Shown here: piece by piece, positions 1 through 6,779 of the stretch
Position numbering within the stretch: the stretch's first letter is position 1
Layout of the letters: every line of letters begins with the position of its first letter
From: Desulfurococcales archaeon
Lineage (GTDB): Archaea; Thermoproteota; Thermoprotei_A; Sulfolobales; NBVN01
Length of the DNA: 9,170 bases
Direction: 5' to 3'
Assembly (NCBI GenBank): GCA_027083115.1
Contig: JALWQN010000012.1
Location: forward strand, 1 to 9,170
Position numbers and translations under genes: made by a program
The notes under the pieces: model-generated
What the model saw: only the letters and a program-made list of their open reading frames with translations
The model's database searches: none
Told to the model about the DNA's origin: nothing

Positions 1-1
1 T

Positions 2-424
2 AAACATCCTAAAGAGAGGTTAATGAGTTTTGCCTCTAGGCTCGGCTTAAGCTCTAGGGACGTCATATTCACAGGCTATATCCCAGAGAGAGACTTGCCA
101 TGTCTATATTCTGCCTCAAAAGTGTTCGTCTTCCCTAGTCTTCATGAGAGTTTTGGGATGCCTATACTTGAAGCCATGGCCTCCGGGGTACCTGTAGTAA
201 CATCGAAAACATTTGCATGTCCCGAGGTAGCAGGAGATGCTGCTCTGCTTGTGGACCCATTTAATGTAAAAGAGATAACATTAGCTATTTTTAAGATCCT
301 AAGTGATGAAGATCTTAGGAGGAAACTCATTGAGAAAGGTTTAAAAAGGGCCAAGCAATTTACATGGGAGAAATCTGCATTAATGCATCTTAAAGTGTAT
401 AAAGCTGTTATTGAGGATCATTGA
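2..424 (+). CDS. Glycosyltransferase family 4-like protein, C-terminal part (5' end outside window)
   Basis: The reading frame is open from the first bases of the window, so the gene starts upstream; the ATG at 23 is internal. The visible 140 residues are the C-terminal nucleotide-sugar-binding half of a GT-B glycosyltransferase. Numbering from that ATG, a 'VIFTGYIPERDLPCLYSAS' block (14-32) leads into 'FPSLHESFGMPILEAMASG' (37-55). This holds the E-x7-E pair (E42 and E50) typical of GT4, and is followed by 'GVPVVTSKTFACPEVAGDAALLVDP'-like sequence. Family knowledge says such enzymes move a sugar from a nucleotide donor onto a lipid-linked or protein-linked acceptor at the cytosolic membrane face. 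Donor and acceptor cannot be read from this fragment. The next gene overlaps its last 14 bases, which suggests one transcript and translational coupling. Confidence 0.9.
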   Translation, partial: KHPKERLMSFASRLGLSSRDVIFTGYIPERDLPCLYSASKVFVFPSLHESFGMPILEAMASGVPVVTSKTFACPEVAGDAALLVDPFNVKEITLAIFKILSDEDLRRKLIEKGLKRAKQFTWEKSALMHLKVYKAVIEDH

Positions 425-1334
425 GTTGAAGCCTAAATTTATTACAAGGTTGCCTAACATTGCTATAAGCTTCGTTCATAAATTATTGATTCCCGAGGGT
501 TTAATGATGACTACTATAGATAAAGGTCAGCTCTATTTATTTGACCCTAAGACCTCGGCACAGGGATTTCTCTTATGCACAACCGGGAAATATGGAGCTG
601 GAAGCGAGTTAATGGCACAACAGTTATTTTCTTTAATTATTAGGGAGGGCGATGTAGTGGTTGATGTTGGCGCTCATTTTGGGTTTTATACTCTTATTGC
701 TGCTGTAAGAGTAGGTCCTAAAGGCTTTGTCTTTAGTTTTAAACCTAGTAGTTTCAATTTCAGAGTTCTTAAGCTCAATATATTGTTAAATAAGCTTAAG
801 AATGTGAGAATATTCAAGGTGGCATTAAGCGATAAGGGTGGAAGAGCATGTCTAGGTATTCCTAAAGGTAGAATGAGTGGTGAAGATACATTAGCTATAG
901 AGCCTACTCAGGCTGAGCGTGGCGAATATGTTAAAATGAAGAGGTTTGATGAGATCGCTAGGCAGCTTAGCATTAATAAGATAGATGTTGTAAAGGTAGA
1001 TGTTGAGGGAGCCGAATATCTTGTTCTAAAGGGCTTTGATAGGTATTTAGATAAGTGTAAGCACATTATTTTAGAAGTTCATCCTGAAAAGATGATCAAG
1101 CTTAGAAGCAATCCCCGGAGTCTTTATCAACTACTCGAAGAACGTGGTTTTAGTTTGTACTTACTAGATTCTAAGCATGGAATAATGCCAATGAAGTTTC
1201 TTAAGCCGGAGATACTTAAGTTGCGACATCACTTACTAGCTACACGTAGCTTAAGGAGAGAGCTAAATAAAATAAAATTTAGACTGATAGAGTATAGTCT
1301 GACATCTCCATATTCTCTAAAACAAAAGATGTAG
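411..1334 (+). CDS. FkbM family SAM-dependent methyltransferase
   Basis: This is a 307-residue class I (Rossmann) methyltransferase. Motif I is 'DVGAHFGFYT' (85-94), and the FkbM signature 'VKVDVEGAEY' lies at 195-203. Many FkbM enzymes O-methylate sugars of glycans or glycolipids, which fits the glycosyltransferase just upstream and the rhamnose operon downstream. The usual 'F-E-P' after strand 2 is 'SFKPSSFNF' here, so the acidic residue expected to hold the SAM ribose is K111 (AAA at 741-743). The enzyme may be impaired or may bind cofactor differently. The start is uncertain. TTG at 411 overlaps the previous gene by 14 bases and has no strong ribosome site. ATG at 504 or 507 has GAGGG at 495-499 and would still leave over 45 residues before motif I. 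No signal peptide is visible, so it is probably cytosolic. Confidence 0.85.
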   Translation: MRIIELKPKFITRLPNIAISFVHKLLIPEGLMMTTIDKGQLYLFDPKTSAQGFLLCTTGKYGAGSELMAQQLFSLIIREGDVVVDVGAHFGFYTLIAAVRVGPKGFVFSFKPSSFNFRVLKLNILLNKLKNVRIFKVALSDKGGRACLGIPKGRMSGEDTLAIEPTQAERGEYVKMKRFDEIARQLSINKIDVVKVDVEGAEYLVLKGFDRYLDKCKHIILEVHPEKMIKLRSNPRSLYQLLEERGFSLYLLDSKHGIMPMKFLKPEILKLRHHLLATRSLRRELNKIKFRLIEYSLTSPYSLKQKM

Positions 1335-1364
1335 AACGTTGATCTACCTAAACAAAGTTCTTAG

Positions 1365-1407
1365 TTTTAAACCTTTAATAAGTAGATATAGGTCTTATGC
1401 TGAGGTG
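1365..1407 (+). promoter_or_regulatory. Probable promoter and ribosome site of the phosphodiesterase gene
   Basis: A TATA-like TTTTAAA lies at 1365-1371. The usual archaeal spacing puts transcription start near 1393. GAGGTG at 1402-1407 lies five bases before the ATG at 1413 and complements the 3' end of archaeal 16S rRNA. A clear BRE is not visible. The 78-base gap after the methyltransferase gene, together with these elements, suggests separate transcription of the downstream gene. No start-site data support this. Confidence 0.5.
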
Positions 1408-1412
1408 GTATC

Positions 1413-2987
1413 ATGAATAACGATTTAGCTGTAGCTCTTGTAGGAGTCGATGGCGGTACTTGGAATCTTCTTGACTTGTTTATTAAAGATAATTATGTAT
1501 CTAATCTTAAGCAGGCAATTGATTTTGGCATTCAAGGTTCCTTAAAATCAATTATACCTCCCGTTACTGGTGCTGCTTGGCTCTCTATGGCTACTGGCCT
1601 TAGCCCTGGTAAGACGGGAGTTATTGATTTCCTCAAACGCTTGGATAGTTTAAAGCTTAAGCCTGTCTCGTCAGTCGATTATGAGGGTAAATCTCTTTGG
1701 GATTACGCTTCCTATAAGGGGCTTAAGGTAGGTGTTCTGAATTATCCTATGCTTTATCCTCCTTATCCTGTTAATGGATTTATAGTTAGCGGTCTAGGGT
1801 CTCCAGGACTTATTCCCATGACCTGGCCTCTCTCTCTGAGGAGTGAACTGGAGGCCGAGGACGCCTTATATAAAGTTTATGTTGATTACCACCTTAAGAA
1901 GTATGATGACTTAGACCTATTCTTTTCTGATATTGAGGACTACATGAAGAGATATCTAAGGGCTTTGAGGAAGTTGGCCGATCCTAAGCTTGACCTCTTC
2001 TTTGCTGTAATTCAGGCTACTGACTGGGTCTCACATAGGCTTTGGGCCTATATAGATGATACTCATCCTCTTCACCCAAGACTTCCACAAAGTGATGTCT
2101 TGAAAGTTAAGGGGTGGTTTAAAGAGTTCTGGATGATGGTTGATGAGGCCATAGGTGTGATAATGGATAGGTATGGCGGAAGTGGAAACATTATGGTAGT
2201 TTCCGATCACGGGTTTGGACCACAACATGGAGTCTTTAACCTTGCTAGATGGCTTGTTGAGCAAGGTTATATGAAGCTTAAAGGAGGAGCCTCTGTAAGG
2301 GTTTCCTTATCGCTTAGACAGAAGCTTATAAGTGCTGGTAGCAAGGTCATCAGGATATTACCTCCTTCTATTAGAAGGAAGGTAGCTGATGTAGGTAGAG
2401 AGGTCTTAAGCTATAATATTGAGGACTATGTTGACTTAGAGAGCAGTTCTGCAACATACTTAGAGCATACGATTCCATTTGGAGCTATATATGTTCTTAA
2501 AAAGCAGTATACTAACGAAATTATTGAGAGACTTAGGGAGACCTTTAATAGGTTAAACCTTAAGGCCTCTATATGGAAGTCTGAAGAGCTTTATAGTGGT
2601 GATAAGCTGGATCTACTCCCAGACATAATATTCCTTATTGAAGAGGGTAAGGTGGTAGTTCTTCAAGGCCTTAAGGATATTAACAAGCCCTTATATGTAG
2701 ATGATCCCTATAGTCCTAGGCATACTGGAAGCCATAGACTTGAAGGGATAATAGCTATGTATGGAGAGGATGTAATAAAGAGAGAGGATCCCATCCAAAC
2801 CAGCATTTTAGATATAGTACCTACAGCTATGTATCTTCTTGGCCTTCCTATACCAAAGTCTCTTGATGGCAACATAATTAAAAATGCTCTAAAGGTAGGA
2901 AGAGAGCCTAAGCTCGTGGAGCCTACTTATTACGATAAGCTTAGAATAGCCTTCAAGGTGCGCATAAAGCTGAAGTACAGGACTTAG
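1413..2987 (+). CDS. Alkaline phosphatase superfamily hydrolase (type I phosphodiesterase/nucleotide pyrophosphatase-like)
   Basis: This 524-residue protein carries the ordered metal-site motifs of the alkaline phosphatase fold. They are 'VGVDGG' (D13), 'PPVTGAAWLSMATGLSPGK' with likely nucleophile T52 (49-67), 'TDWVSHRLW' (D204, H208), 'SDHGFGPQHG' (D265, H266) and a late 'TGSHR' (H441). By homology it is a two-metal phosphoester hydrolase; the substrate cannot be read from the sequence. It has no signal peptide or membrane segment, so it should act in the cytosol, unlike secreted alkaline phosphatases. Archaeal members often sit in glycosylation gene clusters, where nucleotide-sugar, sugar-phosphate or lipid-phosphate substrates are conceivable (inference). 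The ATG has a good ribosome site (GAGGTG, 1402-1407), which fixes the start. The downstream gene is broken, so this may be the last intact gene of the left cassette. Confidence 0.88.
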   Translation: MNNDLAVALVGVDGGTWNLLDLFIKDNYVSNLKQAIDFGIQGSLKSIIPPVTGAAWLSMATGLSPGKTGVIDFLKRLDSLKLKPVSSVDYEGKSLWDYASYKGLKVGVLNYPMLYPPYPVNGFIVSGLGSPGLIPMTWPLSLRSELEAEDALYKVYVDYHLKKYDDLDLFFSDIEDYMKRYLRALRKLADPKLDLFFAVIQATDWVSHRLWAYIDDTHPLHPRLPQSDVLKVKGWFKEFWMMVDEAIGVIMDRYGGSGNIMVVSDHGFGPQHGVFNLARWLVEQGYMKLKGGASVRVSLSLRQKLISAGSKVIRILPPSIRRKVADVGREVLSYNIEDYVDLESSSATYLEHTIPFGAIYVLKKQYTNEIIERLRETFNRLNLKASIWKSEELYSGDKLDLLPDIIFLIEEGKVVVLQGLKDINKPLYVDDPYSPRHTGSHRLEGIIAMYGEDVIKREDPIQTSILDIVPTAMYLLGLPIPKSLDGNIIKNALKVGREPKLVEPTYYDKLRIAFKVRIKLKYRT

Positions 2988-3000
2988 TTTAATTTAAATA
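2988..3000 (+). promoter_or_regulatory. AT-rich TATA-like element before the broken membrane-protein gene
   Basis: The run TTTAATTTAAATA directly follows the phosphodiesterase stop codon and resembles a TATA box. It lies only 10-20 bases before the TTG at 3010, slightly close for a leaderless start. It would fit better if translation began at the in-frame ATG at 3040. It may also just be AT-rich spacer or a weak 3' end for the gene before it. Confidence 0.3.
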
Positions 3001-3009
3001 AAGCTAGCC

Positions 3010-3526
3010 TTGAGTGAGGAGGAGATTTATAGACAGCTTATGGATCATGGAAGGCACCTTGAGAGGGAGAGGGCTTGGCTCCTCAACTTCTACATGAGAG
3101 TTTTAGCCGCCTTCATTAATGGCTTGCTAAAAGGAAGGTTTTCTGGAAATACTCTTAAGCTCACCTCAATCATTTTGGTTTGGCAGGGTTCTCCATCACA
3201 GCACTAGCAACTACATTAAAGCTTAATGTAGAGTACTCTATCATAATTAACACAATTAAATGCTATCTACACATCAGCTACCTGCCTGTGATCAGGAATA
3301 AAATTTACAGATATTTCTTGAGCGTGGGTTCCTAGATATCCGCCTTTTATGGAGCGACGGCCCACTTTTCCTAAGGCCCTCCTCCTGGCTCCATCTTAGT
3401 AGGGGTCTAATTTCATCTGCATTCGTTTCGGGAGCAGTTGCGTATTGTTTAAGTCAAGCAATAACACGCCACATAGACCTTAGCTATAACTGTAATAGAG
3501 ATAAAAGGAAGAAGCTTAAGGAATGA
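3010..3526 (+). pseudogene. Frameshifted small membrane protein of unknown family
   Basis: Three successive frames join into one coherent protein: TTG 3010 to about 3173, then 3174 to about 3314, then to the TGA at 3524-3526. Adding one T to the T run at 3173-3176 links 'LKLTSII' to 'FGLAGFSITALATTL'. Adding one T to the run at 3314-3316 links 'IRNKIYRYF' to 'LERGFLDIRLLWSDGPLF'. The repaired protein would be 172 residues. It has a charged N-terminus ('HLERERAWLLNFYMR'), two or three hydrophobic stretches ('FGLAGFSITALATTL', 'EYSIIINTIKCYLHISYL', 'GLISSAFVSGAVAYCLS'), and a basic tail ending 'DKRKKLKE'. I do not recognise the family. As written only 65 residues would be made, without the hydrophobic part. 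Sequencing error in T runs is an alternative to real decay. Confidence 0.6.
3211..3231. repeat. Perfect 9-bp inverted repeat with 3-base loop
   Basis: CTACATTAA (3211-3219) and TTAATGTAG (3223-3231) are exact reverse complements separated by AGC. The hairpin lies inside the broken membrane-protein gene, between its two frameshifts. There is no T run after it, so it is not an obvious terminator. It may be chance, since the bases also encode sensible residues (TTLKLNV) in the restored frame. Confidence 0.4.
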
Positions 3527-3591
3527 CACATATGTTCTATTATAAGCCTGACTCTTGCTATTTTATTAAGCGTGCAAAGCTAACTTATTTA

Positions 3592-3620
3592 GCTTAAACT
3601 CTTATGATTAGCTTGGGGTG
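3592..3620 (+). promoter_or_regulatory. Possible promoter and ribosome site for the epimerase stub
   Basis: An AT-rich CTTAAAC-like element near 3592-3597 lies about 30 bases before the TTG at 3626. GGGGTG at 3615-3620 sits five bases before that TTG and resembles an archaeal ribosome site. These signals suggest the stub's start was, or still is, a working translation start. The remaining bases from 3527 to 3591 show no gene or clear signal. Confidence 0.35.
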
Positions 3621-3625
3621 TTTGT

Positions 3626-3787
3626 TTGAGGGTTCTGCTAACTGGTGGTACAGGCTTTATAGGTAATGTTATGGCTAGGTACTTCCTGAACAGGAATTAT
3701 GAGGATATTCTTGTATATTTTTATTTAAGAGGTCGGGGGTTGTTGAAACTTATAAATGACATAGTTAATGAGGTGTTTAAGATTTGA
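3626..3787 (+). pseudogene. N-terminal stub of an NAD-dependent sugar epimerase/dehydratase (SDR), overlapping rmlA start
   Basis: A TTG-started frame of 53 codons begins 'MRVLLTGGTGFIGNVMARY'. This is the first strand, G-x-x-G-x-x-G dinucleotide loop and helix of an extended short-chain dehydrogenase, the fold of UDP-sugar epimerases and RmlB. The frame then continues 'FLNRNYEDILVYFYLRGRG' and ends at TGA 3785-3787. Intact family members run to about 300 residues, so the catalytic YxxxK region and substrate domain are missing. The stop overlaps the TTG of rmlA (TTGA), a junction that can couple translation. Interpretation: a truncated gene left at the join between the older left cluster and the rhamnose operon. 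It may now act as a short leader ORF for rmlA. A functional 53-residue protein is unlikely. It is not a copy of the rmlB or rmlD N-termini, which differ in sequence. Confidence 0.6.
3749..3775 (+). promoter_or_regulatory. Promoter and ribosome site candidates upstream of rmlA
   Basis: TATAAAT at 3751-3757, preceded by a BRE-like GAAAC, would place transcription start near 3777-3781. That gives an almost leaderless rmlA message. GAGGTG at 3770-3775, eight bases before the TTG at 3784, is a good ribosome site but would lie outside that transcript. It would serve only longer transcripts begun upstream, for example from the AT-rich stretch at 3713-3729 or from the stub promoter. Both sets of signals lie inside the epimerase stub, so rmlA may have two modes of expression. 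Confidence 0.5.
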
Positions 3788-4845
3788 AGGGTGTTGTTCT
3801 TCATGGTGGTGCCGGCACCAGGTTGAGGCCCTTGACTTTTTCCGGCCCTAAGCAGTTGATTCCTGTTGCTAATAAGCCCGTTAGTCAGTACGTTATTGAG
3901 GATTTGAGGGATTCAGGCATTAAGGATATCGCTGTAGTTTTGGGTGAGACCTTCCCTGAGCTGGTTCGTGATTATTATGGTGATGGTTCCTGGTTGGGTG
4001 TTAGGATAACTTATGTTTATCAGGGTAGGCCATTAGGTATTGCCCATGCCGTATCCTTATGTAGGGATTTCGTGGGTAATGATGATTTCGTTGTTTACTT
4101 AGGCGATAACTTGCTTCAGGAAGGCATTAGCGGTTTCCTCAAGGAGTTTGTTGGTGGTGGTTATGATGCTTACATACTGCTTAAGGAGGTTGATGACCCT
4201 AGGAGGTTCGGTGTTGCTGAGCTAGATAGTTCAGGTGGATTAGTTGATTTTGTTGAGAAGCCTGAGGTTCCTCCAAGCAATTACGCCTTGGTTGGTGTTT
4301 ACTTCTTTAAGCCAGTTGTTTTCGATATTATTAAGGGACTTAAGCCAAGCTGGAGGGGTGAGTTAGAGATCACTGACGCCTTAAGATTAATGCTTAAGGG
4401 GGGCTATAGAGTAGGTTACGGTGTTGTTAGGGGTTGGTGGTTAGATACCGGTAAGAAGGACGACATTCTTTACGCTAACTCAGTAATCCTTGATGAGAGG
4501 GCTAAGAGGGTTTTGAAGGGAGAAATAATTAACTCCAGGGTTGAGGGTAGGGTGATGATTGAGGAAGGGAGTAAGGTGATCAACAGCGTGGTTAGAGGGC
4601 CGGCAGTCATTGGTTCTGGAGCATTAATTAAGGATTCATTTATTGGTCCATATACAAGCATAGGTAAGGATGCTGAAGTGATTAATAGTTCAGTTGAGTA
4701 CAGCATTGTTCTTGAGGGAGCAAGCATTAAGGGTGTTGAGAGGCTTGACGAGAGCCTAATAGGTAGGAGAGCTAAGGTCATGAGGAACTCTGAGAGGAGA
4801 GTTGTTAGGCTGAACGTAGGTGATTACTCAACGATAGAGATTTAG
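3784..4845 (+). CDS. rmlA: Glucose-1-phosphate thymidylyltransferase, long form (RmlA)
   Basis: The enzyme joins glucose-1-phosphate and dTTP into dTDP-glucose, the first step of dTDP-L-rhamnose synthesis, in the cytosol. The N-terminal nucleotidyltransferase domain shows 'LHGGAGTRLRPLT' (6-18), 'PKQLIPVANKP' (22-32), the metal-binding 'YLGDN' (D108), 'VEKP' (157-160) and 'WWLDTGKKDD' (D221). Residues from about 240 to 353 form a left-handed beta-helix-like tail ('SRVEGRVMIEEGSKVINS' and later repeats). At 353 residues this matches the long-form family of archaea and actinomycetes, not the roughly 290-residue enterobacterial RmlA. The start is TTG at 3784, overlapping the stub's stop. 'MKGVVLHGG' fits the family N-terminus, so no upstream start is needed. 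It is the first gene of a tight four-gene operon, and rmlB starts 15 bases after its stop. Confidence 0.95.
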   Translation: MKGVVLHGGAGTRLRPLTFSGPKQLIPVANKPVSQYVIEDLRDSGIKDIAVVLGETFPELVRDYYGDGSWLGVRITYVYQGRPLGIAHAVSLCRDFVGNDDFVVYLGDNLLQEGISGFLKEFVGGGYDAYILLKEVDDPRRFGVAELDSSGGLVDFVEKPEVPPSNYALVGVYFFKPVVFDIIKGLKPSWRGELEITDALRLMLKGGYRVGYGVVRGWWLDTGKKDDILYANSVILDERAKRVLKGEIINSRVEGRVMIEEGSKVINSVVRGPAVIGSGALIKDSFIGPYTSIGKDAEVINSSVEYSIVLEGASIKGVERLDESLIGRRAKVMRNSERRVVRLNVGDYSTIEI

Positions 4846-4860
4846 TGAGGTAATAATGTG

Positions 4861-5868
4861 ATGAGGTACTTAATCACTGGAGGGGCCGGATTCATAGGCT
4901 CTAACTACGTACATCATCTAATCCACTCATTCAGTGATGCTGAAGTGCTTGTTTACGATAAGCTAACTTATGCAGGCAGGCTAGAGAATTTCGGGAACCT
5001 AACCAACAACGCTAGATTTAGGTTCGTTAAGGGAGACATCTGCGATGAGAAACTCCTCAGTAATGTAGTTAAGGAGTTCGAGCCTGAAGTACTTATCAAT
5101 ATGGCTGCAGAAAGCAGTGTTGATAGAAGCATTAATGACCCCGCGCCATTCCTTAAAACTAATGTTGAAGGAACATTTAAAGTTCTCGAGGTCTGCAGAA
5201 GGTTCGACATACCTAAAATGGTTCATTTTTCTACTGATGAAGTCTATGGGGATAGAGAGGGTCTTGGGCCTGCTGATGAGTTAACTGCTTTCTCCCCAAG
5301 GAGCCCTTACTCGGCAAGTAAGGCTGCAGGCGATCACTTGGTTTCAGCATATCATAAAACTTATGGTTTGCCTGCAGTGATTCTTAGGCCATCAAATAAT
5401 TACGGGCCTAGACAACATCCAGAGAAGTTAATACCTAAAGCAATTCTCAGGGCATTAAATAATTACTCAATACCTGTCTACGGTGATGGTTCTCAAGTCA
5501 GGAACTGGCTATTCGTCGAAGACATGGCTGAAGCTATTGATGCAGTAATTAATAAGGGTGAGGCTGGTGAGGCCTACAATGTTCCTGGAGGTAAGCCTAA
5601 GAAAAACATTGAGGTCATTAAGGACGTACTTAAATTGATGGGTAAGCCCGAATTACTGATAAAGTATGTTGAGGACAGGCCTGGCCATGATAGGGTTTAC
5701 TCGATGAGGGGTGATAAGATTCTTTCCTTAGGCTGGAGGCCAAAAACACCATGGATTGATGGATTAAGGAAAACTATTGAGTGGTACCTAAATAACGAGT
5801 GGTGGTGGAGACCACTAGTTAATGACAAATACTTTAAGGCTGAGACACCTTGGAGGATTAAGCAATGA
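4861..5868 (+). CDS. rmlB: dTDP-glucose 4,6-dehydratase (RmlB)
   Basis: It converts dTDP-glucose to dTDP-4-keto-6-deoxyglucose using tightly bound NAD+. Numbered from the GTG at 4858, the NAD loop is 'TGGAGFIGS' (7-15). The RmlB-type 'DKLTYAGRLEN' follows (34-44), then 'STDEVYG' with catalytic T126, D127 and E128. Y151 and K155 form the SDR pair in 'YSASK', and 'RPSNNYGPRQHPEKLIP' is the conserved substrate region. The D-E pair after Thr separates dehydratases from simple epimerases. The length (335 residues) is normal. Start choice: ATG at 4861 is preferred because it gives 'MRYLITGG' and lies nine bases after GAGGT (4847-4851). The adjacent in-frame GTG at 4858 would add one Met. The gene ends in an ATGA overlap with rmlD, which implies coupled translation. 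Confidence 0.96.
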   Translation: MRYLITGGAGFIGSNYVHHLIHSFSDAEVLVYDKLTYAGRLENFGNLTNNARFRFVKGDICDEKLLSNVVKEFEPEVLINMAAESSVDRSINDPAPFLKTNVEGTFKVLEVCRRFDIPKMVHFSTDEVYGDREGLGPADELTAFSPRSPYSASKAAGDHLVSAYHKTYGLPAVILRPSNNYGPRQHPEKLIPKAILRALNNYSIPVYGDGSQVRNWLFVEDMAEAIDAVINKGEAGEAYNVPGGKPKKNIEVIKDVLKLMGKPELLIKYVEDRPGHDRVYSMRGDKILSLGWRPKTPWIDGLRKTIEWYLNNEWWWRPLVNDKYFKAETPWRIKQ

Positions 5869-6776
5869 GTTATAGGGTTCTAGTGACCGGCTCTGGAGGC
5901 CTCCTAGGTTCTAAGCTGGTTAAGTCATTAATTAAGGCTGGCCATGAAGTAATTGCTATATATAGAAGTCACGAACCTCCTAAAATGACTGGCGTAGCCC
6001 CAGTTAAGCTAGACATAACTAGAACGCAGGAATTGAGGAACCTAATAATTAGGGTGAGGCCTGAAGCAGTGATTCATGCAGCAGCAATGACTGACGTGGA
6101 TGGCTGTGAGAGGGATAAAGCAGGTGCTTGGAGGGTTAATGTGGGAGCTACTGAAGCAATAGCTAAGGCTTCCAAAGCTGTGAATGCTTACCTAATTTAC
6201 GTTAGCACAGATTACGTATTTGATGGCTTGAAAGGACTTTACGTTGAGGGTGACCTACCTAACCCAATAAATTATTACGGGTTAACTAAGTTATTGGCTG
6301 AGTTCGTTGTTAAGGAGGTCAGTGATGATTACTTGATAGTTAGGCCTAGCGCTATCTACGGTGTTGGAGGCTCAAAAACAAGTTTCGCTGAGTTCGTAGC
6401 TAACTCATTAAGTAGGGGTGAGGTGATTAAGGCATTAACCGATCAGTTCGTTTCACCAACCTACAATAAGTTCTTGGCTGAAGCCATAACGGAAGCCCTT
6501 GAGGTGAAACCTAGAGGTATTCTCCATGTTGCTGGGCCTAGGTTAAGCAGGTATAACTTTGCTTTAAGGATTGCTGAGGAGCTTGAGTTACCTGCTGAGT
6601 TGGTTAGGGAAGGCAGGGTTAAGGATATGGTGGGTTGGGTTGCTAGGAGGCCTAGGGACTCCAGCTTAAGAACTGATAAGGCTAGGAAGTTGCTGAGAAC
6701 TGAGTTCCATGATTTAAGTAAGGCATTAAGGGATTTCAGGAATGAGTGGCTGAACTCACGGAGTAGGGGGTCTTAA
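5865..6776 (+). CDS. rmlD: dTDP-4-dehydrorhamnose reductase (RmlD)
   Basis: This enzyme catalyses the last step of the pathway, the NAD(P)H reduction of dTDP-4-keto-L-rhamnose to dTDP-L-rhamnose. The 303-residue SDR protein has the cofactor loop 'GSGGLLGS' (9-16) and the family block 'VIHAAAMTDVDGCE'. It also has 'STDYVFDG' (T115, D116), the catalytic pair Y138 and K142 in 'YGLTK', and the C-terminal 'RRPRDSSLRTDKARKLL' region. The long dTDP-binding insert of RmlB is absent. The ATG overlaps the rmlB stop by four bases, and rmlC follows after three bases. The operon order A-B-D-C places the last-step enzyme before RmlC. Nothing looks damaged. Confidence 0.95.
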   Translation: MSYRVLVTGSGGLLGSKLVKSLIKAGHEVIAIYRSHEPPKMTGVAPVKLDITRTQELRNLIIRVRPEAVIHAAAMTDVDGCERDKAGAWRVNVGATEAIAKASKAVNAYLIYVSTDYVFDGLKGLYVEGDLPNPINYYGLTKLLAEFVVKEVSDDYLIVRPSAIYGVGGSKTSFAEFVANSLSRGEVIKALTDQFVSPTYNKFLAEAITEALEVKPRGILHVAGPRLSRYNFALRIAEELELPAELVREGRVKDMVGWVARRPRDSSLRTDKARKLLRTEFHDLSKALRDFRNEWLNSRSRGS

Positions 6777-6779
6777 GTA

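Noticed and set aside
142..354. Minus-strand 70-codon frame
   Set aside because: Antisense to the clear glycosyltransferase signature.
2031..2264. Minus-strand 77-codon frame
   Set aside because: Antisense to the phosphodiesterase active-site region; no motif or start signal.
4470..5226. Minus-strand open frames of 75-103 codons
   Set aside because: They lie opposite rmlA and rmlB, whose motifs are intact, and their sequences are low-complexity shadows.
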